NCBI RefSeq assembly: GCF_016862515.1
Contig: NZ_BONC01000005.1
Location: 124,001-188,000, forward strand
DNA length: 64,000 nt
Direction: 5' to 3'
From: Asanoa iriomotensis
GTDB taxonomy: Bacteria > Actinomycetota > Actinomycetes > Mycobacteriales > Micromonosporaceae
In this document: piece after piece, positions 50,394 to 59,466 of the stretch
Numbering within the stretch: position 1 is the first letter of the stretch
Layout of the letters: every line of letters begins with the position of its first letter
Program-made: the position numbers and the translations under genes
The notes under the pieces: model-generated
What the model saw: only the letters and a program-made list of their open reading frames with translations
What the model was told of the DNA's origin: nothing
Database searches by the model: none

Positions 50394-51572
50394 GTGCTGC
50401 TGCTCGCCCCGCCGTTCCGCAACTTCTACCTCGGCCGGCTGGTCTCCCTCGCCGGGAGTGCGATGACCCCGGTCGCGCTCGCCTTCGCCGTGCTCGACGC
50501 CAGCGGCCGGCCGGGCGACCTCGGCATCGTGCTGGCCTGCCAGCTCGGGCCGCACCTCGCGCTGCTGCTGGTCGGTGGCGCGGTCGCGGACCGGCTGCCG
50601 CGCCGGGCCGTGCTGGTGCTGGCCAACCTGGGCGCCGGCGTGACACAGGGGGCGATCGCGCTGGTCTTCATCGGCGGCGCGTACCGGCTCTGGCTGGTCG
50701 CCGGACTGGCGCTGCTGGCCGGCGCCGTCGAGGCGTTCACCTCGCCAGCGCTGCGGGGGATCGTGCCCGAACTGGTCGGGCCGGACGACCTGGGACGGGC
50801 CAACGCGCTGCTGTCGACCACCCGCAGCGCGGTGCTGATCGTCGGGCCGACGGTCGCCGGGCTCGTGGTGGTCGCGGCCGGCGGTGGCTGGGCGATCGCG
50901 GTCGACGCGGTCAGCTTCGTCGCGGCGGCGTTCTTCCTGAGCCGGCTGCCCCGGGTCGCCCCGGTGCCCTCCGATTCCGGACTGGTGGGCGGCATCCGGG
51001 ACGGGTGGCGGGCGTTCGTGGCGATCCCGTGGGTCTGGCCGGTGGCGCTCGCGTACGCCGTGATCAATCTGGTGAACACCGGGCCGTGGCAGATCCTCGG
51101 GCCGTCGCTGACGGCGGCCCGCGCGGGCGAGGCCGCCTGGGGCGTGGTGCTGAGCGTGCGCGCGGTGGGTCTGCTGGTGATGAGCGCGGTGATGTACCGG
51201 CTGCCGCCCCGGCGGCCGCTGCTGTTCGGGCGGCTGTGCGGCGCGCTCGGCGCCTGCGGGTTGCTCGGGCTCGGGCTCGGCGTCGGGCCGGTGTGGCTCG
51301 CCGCCTGCGCGTTCCTCGGCGGGGTCGGCTTCGCCGCGTCGGGGATCACCTGGGACAGCGCCCTGCAGCGGCACGTCGACAGCGCGCATCTGGGCCGGGT
51401 CGCGTCGATCGACGACCTGCTGTCGTTCGCGGCGATCCCGCTCGGGCAGCTGCTGGTCGGGCCGGCCGCGGCGGCGTTCGGCGGCGCGCGGGTGGCCGTG
51501 TGCTGCGGGCTGGTGTTCGCGGTCGCGGCGCTCGCCCCGCTGGGCGTGCGCGCGGTCCGGGTCCTTAGCTGA
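50394..51572 (+). CDS. MFS transporter
   Basis: A 392-aa major facilitator protein with about 11-12 hydrophobic helices. The loop between helices 2 and 3 reads GGAVADRLPRRAVLVLANL, the typical drug-H+ antiporter motif A. The C-terminal half keeps the second six helices. The GTG at 50394 fits the usual N-terminus (LLLAPPFRNFYLGRLVS); earlier frames overlap the divergent regulator. Function as an exporter controlled by the DUF5937 regulator is inferred. The last eight bases overlap the convergent endonuclease gene. Confidence 0.85.
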   Translation: MLLLAPPFRNFYLGRLVSLAGSAMTPVALAFAVLDASGRPGDLGIVLACQLGPHLALLLVGGAVADRLPRRAVLVLANLGAGVTQGAIALVFIGGAYRLWLVAGLALLAGAVEAFTSPALRGIVPELVGPDDLGRANALLSTTRSAVLIVGPTVAGLVVVAAGGGWAIAVDAVSFVAAAFFLSRLPRVAPVPSDSGLVGGIRDGWRAFVAIPWVWPVALAYAVINLVNTGPWQILGPSLTAARAGEAAWGVVLSVRAVGLLVMSAVMYRLPPRRPLLFGRLCGALGACGLLGLGLGVGPVWLAACAFLGGVGFAASGITWDSALQRHVDSAHLGRVASIDDLLSFAAIPLGQLLVGPAAAAFGGARVAVCCGLVFAVAALAPLGVRAVRVLS

Positions 51573-52401
51573 CCAGCCCCCGCAACGTGGCGATGTCGGC
51601 GGCGTGGCCCTCGTGCGTCTTGCCCGACGGGGTCTCGACGACGACCGGCAGCCCTGCGGTCGACGGATGTCCGAGCAGCTCCGCGAACGCCGCCGTGCCG
51701 ATCGAGCCCTTGCCGATCGTCTCGTGCCGGTCGCGCAGCGAACCGCAGGTGTCCTTGGAGTCGTTGGCGTGCACCAACTTCAGCCGGCCCGCGCCGACCG
51801 TCTCGGTCAGCAGGTCCAGCGTCGCCGTCATGCCGCCCGGCGCGGCCAGGTCGTGGCCCGCGGCCCAGGCGTGGCAGGTGTCGAAGCAGACGCCGAGACG
51901 CGGGTGCCAGTCGACGGCGGCGAAGTAGTCGGCCAGGTGCTCGACCCGGGACGCCAGGCAGCGCCCGCCGCCGGCGCTCGGCTCGACCAGCAGCTCGGGG
52001 CCGTCCTGGTCCAGCAGCGGCAGGAGTTCCTCGCGCACCTGCTTGAGGGCGGCGTCGTGGTGCGTCGGGTCGACCGCGCTGCCGGCGTGGAAGACCACTG
52101 CCCGGGCGCCGATCGCCGTGCCCCGGCGCAGCGCGTGCGCGAGCGTCGCGGCCGACCGCTCGACGGTTTCCGCCGTCGGTGAGCCGAGGTTGACCAGCAG
52201 CGACGCGTGCACGTAGACCGCCGCCGCGCGCTCCGCGCAGCCCGCCCTGAACAGCTCGTCCTGCGCCGGGTCGCCGGGCGGGAGCGCCCAGCCGCGCGAG
52301 TTCGACACGTAGACCTGGGCCACCTGGGACCCGGCCGCGTCGAGGTAGGGCAGCGCGGTCCTGGCGATGCCGCCGGCGGTGGGTGTGTGCGAACCGATCA
52401 C
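51565..52401 (-). CDS. nfo: Deoxyribonuclease IV (AP endonuclease family 2)
   Basis: A 278-aa endonuclease IV, cutting DNA 5' of abasic sites. It starts IGSHTPTAGGIARTAL and has the family metal ligands in VYVHASLLVNLGSP, LLVEPSAGGG, LGVCFDTCHAWAAGHD, KLVHANDSKDTCGSLRDRHETIGKG and PVVVETPSG. The GTG overlaps the kinase stop by four bases (GTGA), so it is cotranslated with the PASTA kinase, an unusual pairing. Confidence 0.92.
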   Translation of the reverse strand: MIGSHTPTAGGIARTALPYLDAAGSQVAQVYVSNSRGWALPPGDPAQDELFRAGCAERAAAVYVHASLLVNLGSPTAETVERSAATLAHALRRGTAIGARAVVFHAGSAVDPTHHDAALKQVREELLPLLDQDGPELLVEPSAGGGRCLASRVEHLADYFAAVDWHPRLGVCFDTCHAWAAGHDLAAPGGMTATLDLLTETVGAGRLKLVHANDSKDTCGSLRDRHETIGKGSIGTAAFAELLGHPSTAGLPVVVETPSGKTHEGHAADIATLRGLVS

Positions 52402-54368
52402 TGGCAGAAGAGTACGACCTGGCTCCCCGGCGGCACCGGGGTGTTCTCGTTGGGCTGCTGTGCGAAGACCGTCCCGTTGGGGTTGATCTGCGGGTTGGGC
52501 TGCAGGCCCATGCCCTGGAGCTGCTGCACCGCCTGCTGGCAGGGCAGGCCGACCACCCGTGGCACGACCGTCTGCGGCGGACCCTCGCTGACCTGCAGCT
52601 CGACCTTGGCGCCCTTTTCCACGCCGGCACCGTCGTTGGGCGACTGGCCGATCACCTCGTCGCGCGGCTTGTCGGACTGCTTGTAGGCGATCAGCGGCTC
52701 GAGCCCGAGGCCGATCAGCTCGTTGCGGGCGTCGTTGACGTTCTTGCCGACCACGCGGGGAACGGTCAGCGGCGCCTTGCCCTTGCTGACGAAGACGGTC
52801 ACCTTGTCGCCGGGCTTGGTCTCGGTGCCGGCCGCCGGGTCGACGGCCACCACGACGCCCTTGGGCAGGTTGTCGTCGTAGCGGTCCGCGCCTTTGACGA
52901 TCTGCAGCTTGGCCTGCTCGAGCTCGGCGGTGGCCAGGTCGAGCGTCATGCCGGAGACGTCCGGGACCTGGTAGCGCTCGGCGCCGAGCGAGAGGACCAG
53001 CGTGATCGTGCCGCCCTTGAGGATCCGGCCGGCGGCCGGCGGGTCCTGGGAGAGCACGACGTCCTTGTCGACCTTCTCGTCGAACTGGCCGGCCGCGTAG
53101 GAGATCGTGAAGCCGCCGCGGGTGGCCTGCGCCTCGGCGGCGGCCTTGGTCATCGACGCGAGCTGGGGAGCGACCGTGTAGCGGCCCATGCCCCACCACC
53201 AGCCGCCGATCGCCGCGACCAGGCCGAACACGACGATCGCGGCGGCCACCGCCATCCGGCCCCGGGGGTGCGACATCACCATGCGGTAGCGGTCGGCGAT
53301 CTTCCCGCCGAGTCCGGCGCGGCCGTCGTCGTAGTCGTCGTAGTCGGGCTCGGGTGCGCGGCGTCGCCCGCTGGGCGGTGGTTCGGCCAGGCGCGCCCAG
53401 GACGGCCGTTGCGGCTCGGCGTTGACGCGCGGGATCGTCACGGTGCGGGCGGAGACCTGTTGGAGCAGGGCCGTGTTGGCGTTGGCCGTGCCGAGGTCGT
53501 CGCGCACGACCTGCACCTCGGAGAGGAACGTGCCGGCGTCGGTCGGCCGGGCGTGCGGGTCGCGGCGGGTGGCCCGGGCGACCAGCTCGTCGAGCACGGG
53601 CGGGATGCCCGCCACGAGGCTCGACGGCGCGGGGACGTCGCGGTCGACGTGCTGCCAGGCGACCTCGACGGGCTGGTTGCCGTCGTACGGGACCCGGCCG
53701 GTGAGCATCTCGAACAGCACGATGCCGGCGGAGTAGACGTCGCTGCGCGGGTCGGCGCGGCCGTCGGTGACCAGCTCGGGCGCGACGTAGGCGACGGTGG
53801 CCATGAGCTGGCCGCCCTCGGCGTCGGTGGCGCTGGCCTCGACCGCGCGGGCCAGGCCGAAGTCGGCGACCTTGACCACGCTGTCGACGAGGTTGCCGGG
53901 CCCGCCGCTGGGCGCCTCGGCGACCAGCACGTTCTCGGGCTTGACGTCGCGGTGCACGAGGCCGGAGCGGTGGGCGGCGGAGATCGCGGCGAGCATCTGC
54001 TCGAGGATCGCCAGTGCCTCGCCCGGGTTGAGCCGGCGGCGCTGCGCGAGCACGTCGCGCAGCGTGTGGCCGCGCACGTATTCCATCACCAGGTAGGGGA
54101 GGCCGGCGTGCACGCCCTGGTCGTAGACCGCGACCACGTTGGGGTGGGTCAGCCGGGCGATCGTCTTGGCCTCGTCGGTGAACCGGTCGAGGAACTGCGG
54201 ATCGCGGGCCTGCGTCGGGTGAATGATCTTGAGGGCGACCGTGCGCTCGAGGCGCTCGTCGGTCGCGGTGTAAACGGTCGCCATGCCGCCACGGGCCACC
54301 CGCCCACGGATGCGGTAGCGCCCGTCGACCAGTGTGCCCAAGAGCGAGTCAGCGACCTGGATGTCCAT
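52398..54368 (-). CDS. PASTA-domain Ser/Thr protein kinase (PknL/PknB type)
   Basis: A 656-aa transmembrane kinase. The catalytic domain (about 18-280) has the Gly-rich loop RVARGGMATVY, K47, HRDVKPEN (139-146), DFG (169-171) and an activation loop with several Ser/Thr. A juxtamembrane linker leads to a transmembrane helix (about 371-391), and about four PASTA repeats lie outside. PASTA domains sense peptidoglycan fragments. TAGACT eight bases before the ATG suggests a leaderless transcript. The position, near Rv2175c and the mannosyltransferase, corresponds to mycobacterial pknL. Confidence 0.93.
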   Translation of the reverse strand: MDIQVADSLLGTLVDGRYRIRGRVARGGMATVYTATDERLERTVALKIIHPTQARDPQFLDRFTDEAKTIARLTHPNVVAVYDQGVHAGLPYLVMEYVRGHTLRDVLAQRRRLNPGEALAILEQMLAAISAAHRSGLVHRDVKPENVLVAEAPSGGPGNLVDSVVKVADFGLARAVEASATDAEGGQLMATVAYVAPELVTDGRADPRSDVYSAGIVLFEMLTGRVPYDGNQPVEVAWQHVDRDVPAPSSLVAGIPPVLDELVARATRRDPHARPTDAGTFLSEVQVVRDDLGTANANTALLQQVSARTVTIPRVNAEPQRPSWARLAEPPPSGRRRAPEPDYDDYDDGRAGLGGKIADRYRMVMSHPRGRMAVAAAIVVFGLVAAIGGWWWGMGRYTVAPQLASMTKAAAEAQATRGGFTISYAAGQFDEKVDKDVVLSQDPPAAGRILKGGTITLVLSLGAERYQVPDVSGMTLDLATAELEQAKLQIVKGADRYDDNLPKGVVVAVDPAAGTETKPGDKVTVFVSKGKAPLTVPRVVGKNVNDARNELIGLGLEPLIAYKQSDKPRDEVIGQSPNDGAGVEKGAKVELQVSEGPPQTVVPRVVGLPCQQAVQQLQGMGLQPNPQINPNGTVFAQQPNENTPVPPGSQVVLFCQ

Positions 54369-54441
54369 CGGCAGGCAGTCTATGTGCACGCGGCGTTCGA
54401 GCGACACAGCCGTGCCGGCATCTTCACCGGTAACCCCGCAT

Positions 54442-55119
54442 TCAGGGGTTTTCGTCCGGGTGACGGTGGTGATGACGGCGCGGGCGGCCTTCGTACGGCT
54501 GGGCGTCGCTGCTCTCGGACGCGCTCGCGGTCGGTGACGGGCTCGGCTCGGCGGTGGGGGTCGGCTCCGCCGGTGTCGGGCTCGGGGTGGGCGTCGGGTC
54601 TTCCGTCGGGGGCGGGTCCGACTCTTCGGGCTGCGGGTCGCCGGGGTCGCCCGGGTCGCGCTCCGGATCCGGGGCGGGTCCGACGTCGGTGGGTGCGCCG
54701 TCGTGCGTATCCGATGATCCGGCGCCGCCCGACGCGGCCTGCCGGCCGGCGACGGTGAGCGGGCCACCCTCCCGGGCGATCCGCACCGGTTCCCGCAGGC
54801 TCACCTCTTCCGGGCGCTGGCCGGTGCCGTCGGCGCCGGCCACGACGCTCACGGGTTGTTCCGTCGCTTCCGGCTGGTTCAGCAGCGCGCCGAGGCCGTT
54901 GACGACGACGAAGTAGGTGCCGACCGCGCCGACGAGGCTGACCAGGGCGAACCCGCCGGTGGCGACCAGGCGGCGGGGTGGTGCGGCGTGCTCCGGGAAG
55001 ATCAGCTCAGTGGTCTCCTCGCCGTCCGCGTTCTTGCGGTTGCGCGCCCGGGTCAGGTCGTACTGCACCGACCGCCACGCGCCCACGAGTTCCTTGCGCA
55101 CACCCCGCCAGGTGGTCAC
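54442..55119 (-). CDS. Single-pass membrane protein with Pro/Thr/Ser-rich exterior
   Basis: A 225-aa protein. Residues 1-50 are a basic cytoplasmic part (ELVGAWRSVQYDLTRARNRKN), 51-76 a transmembrane helix, and the rest an exported low-complexity region rich in Pro, Asp, Glu, Thr and Ser with a His-rich tail (RRHHHRHPDENP). The GTG at 55119 follows GGAAGGATC. It lies upstream of the PASTA kinase on the same strand, so a cell-envelope role or kinase substrate is possible, but no family is recognised. Confidence 0.7.
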   Translation of the reverse strand: MTTWRGVRKELVGAWRSVQYDLTRARNRKNADGEETTELIFPEHAAPPRRLVATGGFALVSLVGAVGTYFVVVNGLGALLNQPEATEQPVSVVAGADGTGQRPEEVSLREPVRIAREGGPLTVAGRQAASGGAGSSDTHDGAPTDVGPAPDPERDPGDPGDPQPEESDPPPTEDPTPTPSPTPAEPTPTAEPSPSPTASASESSDAQPYEGRPRRHHHRHPDENP

Positions 55120-55213
55120 GGGAGATCCTTCCGAAATGATCGTGCGGTACGGCGGTACCCCGTACCGGGTGGTTCGGTGGTGTCACGCCGCGTCGGCGTG
55201 GCAATGTGAGCGG

Positions 55214-55555
55214 GTGACCGAAACCGTTCCCGCTCAGTGGCTGCCCTTGCCCGACGTGGCGGAGCGCCTCGACGTGTCGATCAGCAAGGTGAACCAGATG
55301 GTCCGCGACGGCTCGCTGCTCGCGGTCCGCCGCGACGGCGTCCTGCGGGTGCCGGCCGAGCTGGTGGCGAACCGCACCGTGCTCAAGCACCTGCCGGGCG
55401 TCATCACGTTGCTGCACGACGCTGGGTACAACGACGAAGAGTGCCTGCGGTGGCTCTACGCGGAGGACGCCACCCTCCCCGGCTTCCCGGCGGTGGCCCT
55501 CGGCGGCGACCAGGCCACCGAGGTGAAGCGCCGAGCGCAGGCGCTGGGCTTCTAG
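55214..55555 (+). CDS. Rv2175c-family DNA-binding protein
   Basis: A 113-aa protein. An N-terminal winged helix-turn-helix (LPLPDVAERLDVSISKVNQMVRDGSLLAVRRDGV) is followed by a C-terminal helical domain (LVANRTVLKHLPGVITLLHDAGYNDEECLRWLYAED). This is the architecture of mycobacterial Rv2175c, a DNA-binding protein phosphorylated by PknL. Here the PASTA kinase gene is close by on the other strand. The GTG at 55214 starts the fold. Only two bases separate its stop from the lycopene cyclase gene. Confidence 0.88.
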   Translation: MTETVPAQWLPLPDVAERLDVSISKVNQMVRDGSLLAVRRDGVLRVPAELVANRTVLKHLPGVITLLHDAGYNDEECLRWLYAEDATLPGFPAVALGGDQATEVKRRAQALGF

Positions 55556-55557
55556 AT

Positions 55558-55881
55558 TTGCGCTTCGCGTACCTGGCGGTCCTGCTGGGCTGCCTGGCCG
55601 GTGCCCTTTGGCTCGAACCGGCCCTGCGGGTCAACGTCCTGGCCCGCTGGCGGCGGTTGCTGTTGACGGTGGTGCCGGTGATGGCGGTGTTCGCGGCGTG
55701 GGACATCGCGGCGATCGCGGCGGGCCACTGGTCGTTCGACCCGCGCCAGACGACCGGTGTGCTGCTGCCCGGCGGCCTGCCGCTGGACGAACTGCTGTTC
55801 TTCCTGGTGGTCCCGCTGTGCGCGATCCTGGGCTTCGAAGCGGTCCGGGCGGTCCTGCGACTCCCGGCGGGTGACGAGTGA
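55558..55881 (+). CDS. Lycopene cyclase heterodimer subunit, CrtYc type
   Basis: A 107-aa membrane protein with three helices (YLAVLLGCLAGALWLE, LLLTVVPVMAVFAAWDIAAI, LPLDELLFFLVVPLCAILGFEAV). The segment AGHWSFDP and the PLDELLFF motif are the lycopene cyclase domain signature. It starts with TTG two bases after the Rv2175c stop, without its own ribosome site, so it depends on coupling. With the next subunit it would cyclise lycopene ends; beta versus epsilon specificity cannot be told. Confidence 0.85.
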   Translation: MRFAYLAVLLGCLAGALWLEPALRVNVLARWRRLLLTVVPVMAVFAAWDIAAIAAGHWSFDPRQTTGVLLPGGLPLDELLFFLVVPLCAILGFEAVRAVLRLPAGDE

Positions 55882-56234
55882 GCTATACGACGGCTGCCCT
55901 GGTCGGCGTCCTGGCCGCGCTCTTTCTCGACCTGTTCGTGCTGCGTACCCGGCTGGTGCTGCGTCGGGTGTTCTGGGCCACGTACCCGATCATCGTGTTC
56001 TTCCAACTGCTGTCGAACGGGGTGCTGACGGGTCCGGAGATCGTGCGCTACGACCCTTCGGCGATCGTGGGGGTGCGGCTCGTGTACGCGCCGGTCGAGG
56101 ATCTGCTGTTCGGGTTCGCGTTGGTCCTGGTGACGCTGTCGCTGTGGGTGTTCTGGGGTCGGGTCGGTGTTCAGCGCCGGCCGTCGGCGGGCACCGGCTC
56201 GTCCTGGCTGCTGCGCCGGCTCCGCCGGCGGTAG
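55878..56234 (+). CDS. Lycopene cyclase heterodimer subunit, CrtYd type
   Basis: A 118-aa protein with three helices; AYAPVEDLLFGF-like sequence (VYAPVEDLLFGFALVL) matches the second half of the cyclase domain. The GTG overlaps the CrtYc stop by four bases. The last 64 bases overlap the end of the convergent mannosyltransferase gene, so the basic tail after residue 95 may be poorly conserved. Partner enzymes (polyprenyl synthase, CrtI) are encoded within 8 kb. Confidence 0.83.
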   Translation: MSYTTAALVGVLAALFLDLFVLRTRLVLRRVFWATYPIIVFFQLLSNGVLTGPEIVRYDPSAIVGVRLVYAPVEDLLFGFALVLVTLSLWVFWGRVGVQRRPSAGTGSSWLLRRLRRR

Positions 56235-57955
56235 GCGGTGATAGCTCCGGCGACGATGGCCACGTCGAGGATGGCACCCGGGAGTTTGGTCAGGACCGGG
56301 ATGCCCAGGCCGTTGGGCAGGGTCAGCGCGGTGACGACGACCGCGGCCGCGGCGAGGGCGGTTCTGGTCCGGCCGGGTTTGGTGGCGCAGGCGAGGACGG
56401 CCAGGGGGACCAGGGCGTACCAGGGGTAGAAGACCGGTAGCAGGATCGCGGCAGCCACGAGGGTCCACCCGCAGGCTGCGACGATCGTTCGCGCGGCCGC
56501 TTTGTCTTCGGTTAGCCGCGCGGGCCGGTCGTGGACGACGGCCGCGGTTGACCGGGCCTGGGTGGTGGCCGGCACTGTCGCGCCGGCCAACTCGCGGGGC
56601 CTCTCCGCGGGTTGCGGCCTCCCGCCTGATGGCGCCAGCCGAAGAGTGGCTCGCAGCGCCCGCCAGCAGAGGGCGAGACCGATGATCACGAGCGCGGCGA
56701 GGCCGCACACGCGGGCGACGTCGACCGCAGTGTCGACGGAGTCTGGCTGTCCGGCCGTCCGCAGGACGTAGCCGGCGGTCATCCCGAGGCCGGTGGGCAG
56801 CGAGGTCCACTGGACGAGGCTGCCGGTGTCGGAGAGCGCCCGGACCCAGCCGAGGCCGAGCCCGGTGCCGAGACTGGCGGCGGCGAACACCAGCGCGCCG
56901 CTCCCGGTGACGGCGGTCGCGGCGAGCGCGATGGTGGGCCAGGGCTTGGCGCCGAGGCGGATCCGCCGGCCGGCGACGAGCATGACCACGAACGGGAGCG
57001 CGATGACCGCGGTGACCTTGACCCCGACGGCAAGCCCGAGGAACGCACCGGCGGCGAGCGCGGACCCCCACGGGGACAACTCCCCGTTTTTCGTGCTGGC
57101 CGCACCGTGAGCGCCGCCGCCGGCGGCCCACATCCGGCCCGCGGCCGGCACGGACACCGCCAACGCCGCCACGATCAGGCCGGCGGTGAGAGCGTCGTTG
57201 TGCGCACCGGAGACCAGGTGCACCGCCACGAGCGGTGACAGCAGCCCCAGCCAACGGGCGGCTTCCGGCGCGACGCCGACCGCGCGCGCGAGCCGGCCGG
57301 CGTAGACGGCGATCAGCAAGCCACCGACCAGCGCGACAACCCGCAGCACGGCGACCGCGACGAGCAACTGATGGTCTGCCGGCCCGCCTACGGCACGCGC
57401 CACCGCCGCTGCGACACCGGACAACGCGACACCAACCGACCCATACGGCGCGGGGGTGTGCTGCCAGAGGTCGGGCACCGCGCCGGCCCACTGGCAGCCG
57501 CCGTCTACGGCGCCGACGGCGTAGGGGTCGAGCCCGGACCGCCAGATCTCGCCCTGGCAGGCGTAGGAGTAGACGTCCCGGCTGGCCAACGGCGGCGCCA
57601 GCAACAAAGGCAGCGCCCAGAGCGCGCCGGTCGTGAACAACCAGCGGTTACCGACGGCGCCGAGCCGCCTGCCGATCCGCCACCAGGCGCCGGACATGAT
57701 CGCAAGGCCGACCACCCACCCGGCCAGCCCCAACCAGAAGCCGAATTCAGGCGTGCCCGGGCCACGGAGACCCGCACCGGGGTCCCGCCCCGGCAAGGCT
57801 CCCGCTCCGTATGCCCCAGCGGCGACAACGGCGACCCCGACAAGCCCGGTGACGCGCAGACCCCACGGGCTGTCCAGGCCACGCACGCCATCGATAATCC
57901 CACGCCAGCCCAGAACCCCACCGAGCCCGCCCACCGGGTCTCCCGACGACAGCAC
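56171..57955 (-). CDS. Polyprenol-phosphate-mannose-dependent alpha-(1->6)-mannosyltransferase (MptA/MptB type)
   Basis: A GT-C fold membrane glycosyltransferase of 594 aa from the chosen GTG. It has about 13 hydrophobic helices. The first extracellular loop carries SRDVYSYACQGEIWRSGLDPYAVG, the metal/catalytic region of MptA/MptB, and HNDALTAGL follows. It would extend a mannan core using polyprenyl-phosphate mannose on the outer face of the membrane. The locus matches mycobacterial Rv2174 (mptA). A GTG at 57886 is an alternative start. It would be a candidate for lipoglycan synthesis. Confidence 0.85.
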   Translation of the reverse strand: MLSSGDPVGGLGGVLGWRGIIDGVRGLDSPWGLRVTGLVGVAVVAAGAYGAGALPGRDPGAGLRGPGTPEFGFWLGLAGWVVGLAIMSGAWWRIGRRLGAVGNRWLFTTGALWALPLLLAPPLASRDVYSYACQGEIWRSGLDPYAVGAVDGGCQWAGAVPDLWQHTPAPYGSVGVALSGVAAAVARAVGGPADHQLLVAVAVLRVVALVGGLLIAVYAGRLARAVGVAPEAARWLGLLSPLVAVHLVSGAHNDALTAGLIVAALAVSVPAAGRMWAAGGGAHGAASTKNGELSPWGSALAAGAFLGLAVGVKVTAVIALPFVVMLVAGRRIRLGAKPWPTIALAATAVTGSGALVFAAASLGTGLGLGWVRALSDTGSLVQWTSLPTGLGMTAGYVLRTAGQPDSVDTAVDVARVCGLAALVIIGLALCWRALRATLRLAPSGGRPQPAERPRELAGATVPATTQARSTAAVVHDRPARLTEDKAAARTIVAACGWTLVAAAILLPVFYPWYALVPLAVLACATKPGRTRTALAAAAVVVTALTLPNGLGIPVLTKLPGAILDVAIVAGAITAYRRRSRRSSQDEPVPADGRR

Positions 57956-58126
57956 CCGATCGCCACCAGGACGCCGATGGGCGCGGTCCTCAGGGCACTC
58001 GCCACGACGACTTGGGCGCTGAGCCTCGCTACAACCGCGCCGCCAGGGCGCAGCCTCAGGGCCGTGCTCCTGGCGCGAGCATCGCGGCAAGATCGCCGGC
58101 CTCGGCCGGCGCGAACGTGGCGGTTC

Positions 58127-59269
58127 TCAGTCTGTGCGGGTCGTGGCTGCGTGGGCGAGGTCGATCAGCGCCGCCCGTGCCTCGTCCTCGATCGGGGCCG
58201 TCTCGATATGCGACAGGGCCGCGTCGAGGAGCGCGCCGATCCGGCGCTCGGTCCGTTCGGCGGCGCCGCAGCCCACGATGATCTCGCGGAGGTGGCCGAT
58301 TCCTTCAGCGTCCAGGTCGGGTGAGCCCAGGAGGCGTTCCAGGTCGCGGCGGCCCGGCTCGTCGGCGGCCTCGAACGTGGCCGCGACCAGGAACGTGCGC
58401 TTGCCCTCGCGGAGGTCGTCGCCCGCCGGCTTGCCGGTCTGCGCCGGGTCGCCGAACACGCCGAGCATGTCGTCGCGGAGCTGGAACGCCTCGCCGAGCG
58501 GCAGGCCGAACCCGGAGTAAGCGTCCGTCACCCCGGCGGGCGCCGCGGCGAGCGCCGCGCCCAGCAGCAGCGGGCGTTCGACGGTGTACTTCGCCGACTT
58601 CAGCCGCGCGACCTTCCCGGCACGCTCGACCGAGGTGTCGCCGGTGGCCTGGGTGAGGACGTCGAGGTACTGGCCAATGGTCACCTCCGTGCGCATCTCG
58701 TCGAATACCGGGCGGGCGCGGGAGAGCGCCGCGGGGTCGAGGCCGCCGGCGTGCAGCAGTTCGTCGGACCAGACCAGGCACAGGTCGCCGAGCAGAACGG
58801 CGGCGGAGTCGCCGAAGCCGTCGGCGTCGCCGGCCCAGCCGTGTGCCCGGTGGCGGCCCGCGAAGCGGCGATGCACCGCCGGCTCACCGCGCCGGGTGTC
58901 GGACCGGTCGATCAGGTCGTCGTGGATCAGCGCGCTGGCCTGGACCAGCTCCAGCGCCGACAACGCGGTGACCAACTGGTCGGAGTCGTGCCCACCCGCA
59001 CCCCGGAACCCCCAGTAGCCGAATGCCGGCCGCAACCGCTTGCCGCCGCGCAGCACGAAGCCCTCGATGGCGTCGGCCACCGGCGCCAGGGCGCTGTCGA
59101 CCTCGGCCATCCACGCCCGGCGGTCGGCCAGGAACCAGGCCAGCGACTTGTCGACCCTCTGCCGCAACCTGACCCGGTCGGTGACGGCCAGGCTTGTGGC
59201 GATGATCGGGCGGACGGAGTCGGCAGGGCCCGGGCCGGCGGCGTCGGAAGGGCTGGTCGGCGCGGTCAC
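58127..59269 (-). CDS. Polyprenyl diphosphate synthase (GGPP-type)
   Basis: A 380-aa trans-prenyltransferase joining isopentenyl diphosphate to allylic diphosphates. The first aspartate-rich motif is HDDLIDRSDTRRG (DDxxD) and the second is QLRDDMLGVFGD. GGKRLRP and KSAKYTVERP are further family marks. It could supply geranylgeranyl diphosphate for the carotenoid genes or polyprenyl carriers; mycobacterial idsA2 occupies the same position. The GTG lies six bases after TAGCGT, so the transcript is probably leaderless. Confidence 0.93.
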   Translation of the reverse strand: MTAPTSPSDAAGPGPADSVRPIIATSLAVTDRVRLRQRVDKSLAWFLADRRAWMAEVDSALAPVADAIEGFVLRGGKRLRPAFGYWGFRGAGGHDSDQLVTALSALELVQASALIHDDLIDRSDTRRGEPAVHRRFAGRHRAHGWAGDADGFGDSAAVLLGDLCLVWSDELLHAGGLDPAALSRARPVFDEMRTEVTIGQYLDVLTQATGDTSVERAGKVARLKSAKYTVERPLLLGAALAAAPAGVTDAYSGFGLPLGEAFQLRDDMLGVFGDPAQTGKPAGDDLREGKRTFLVAATFEAADEPGRRDLERLLGSPDLDAEGIGHLREIIVGCGAAERTERRIGALLDAALSHIETAPIEDEARAALIDLAHAATTRTD

Positions 59270-59466
59270 GCCACGACGCTAGGGTCAAACCGGCCGAACG
59301 ACAACCGCAGCGGTAACTGGCAGGCACCGGACCACCGCATACGGCGGCGGGACCACCCCCGACCGGCGGCCCCCGACCCGCACCGGCTGACCACCGATCG
59401 CCCGCCGGCACCCCGGACCGCCGCCGACCCGGCCCGCGCTCGTCGATGCGCCCCACGCGCGGCCAC

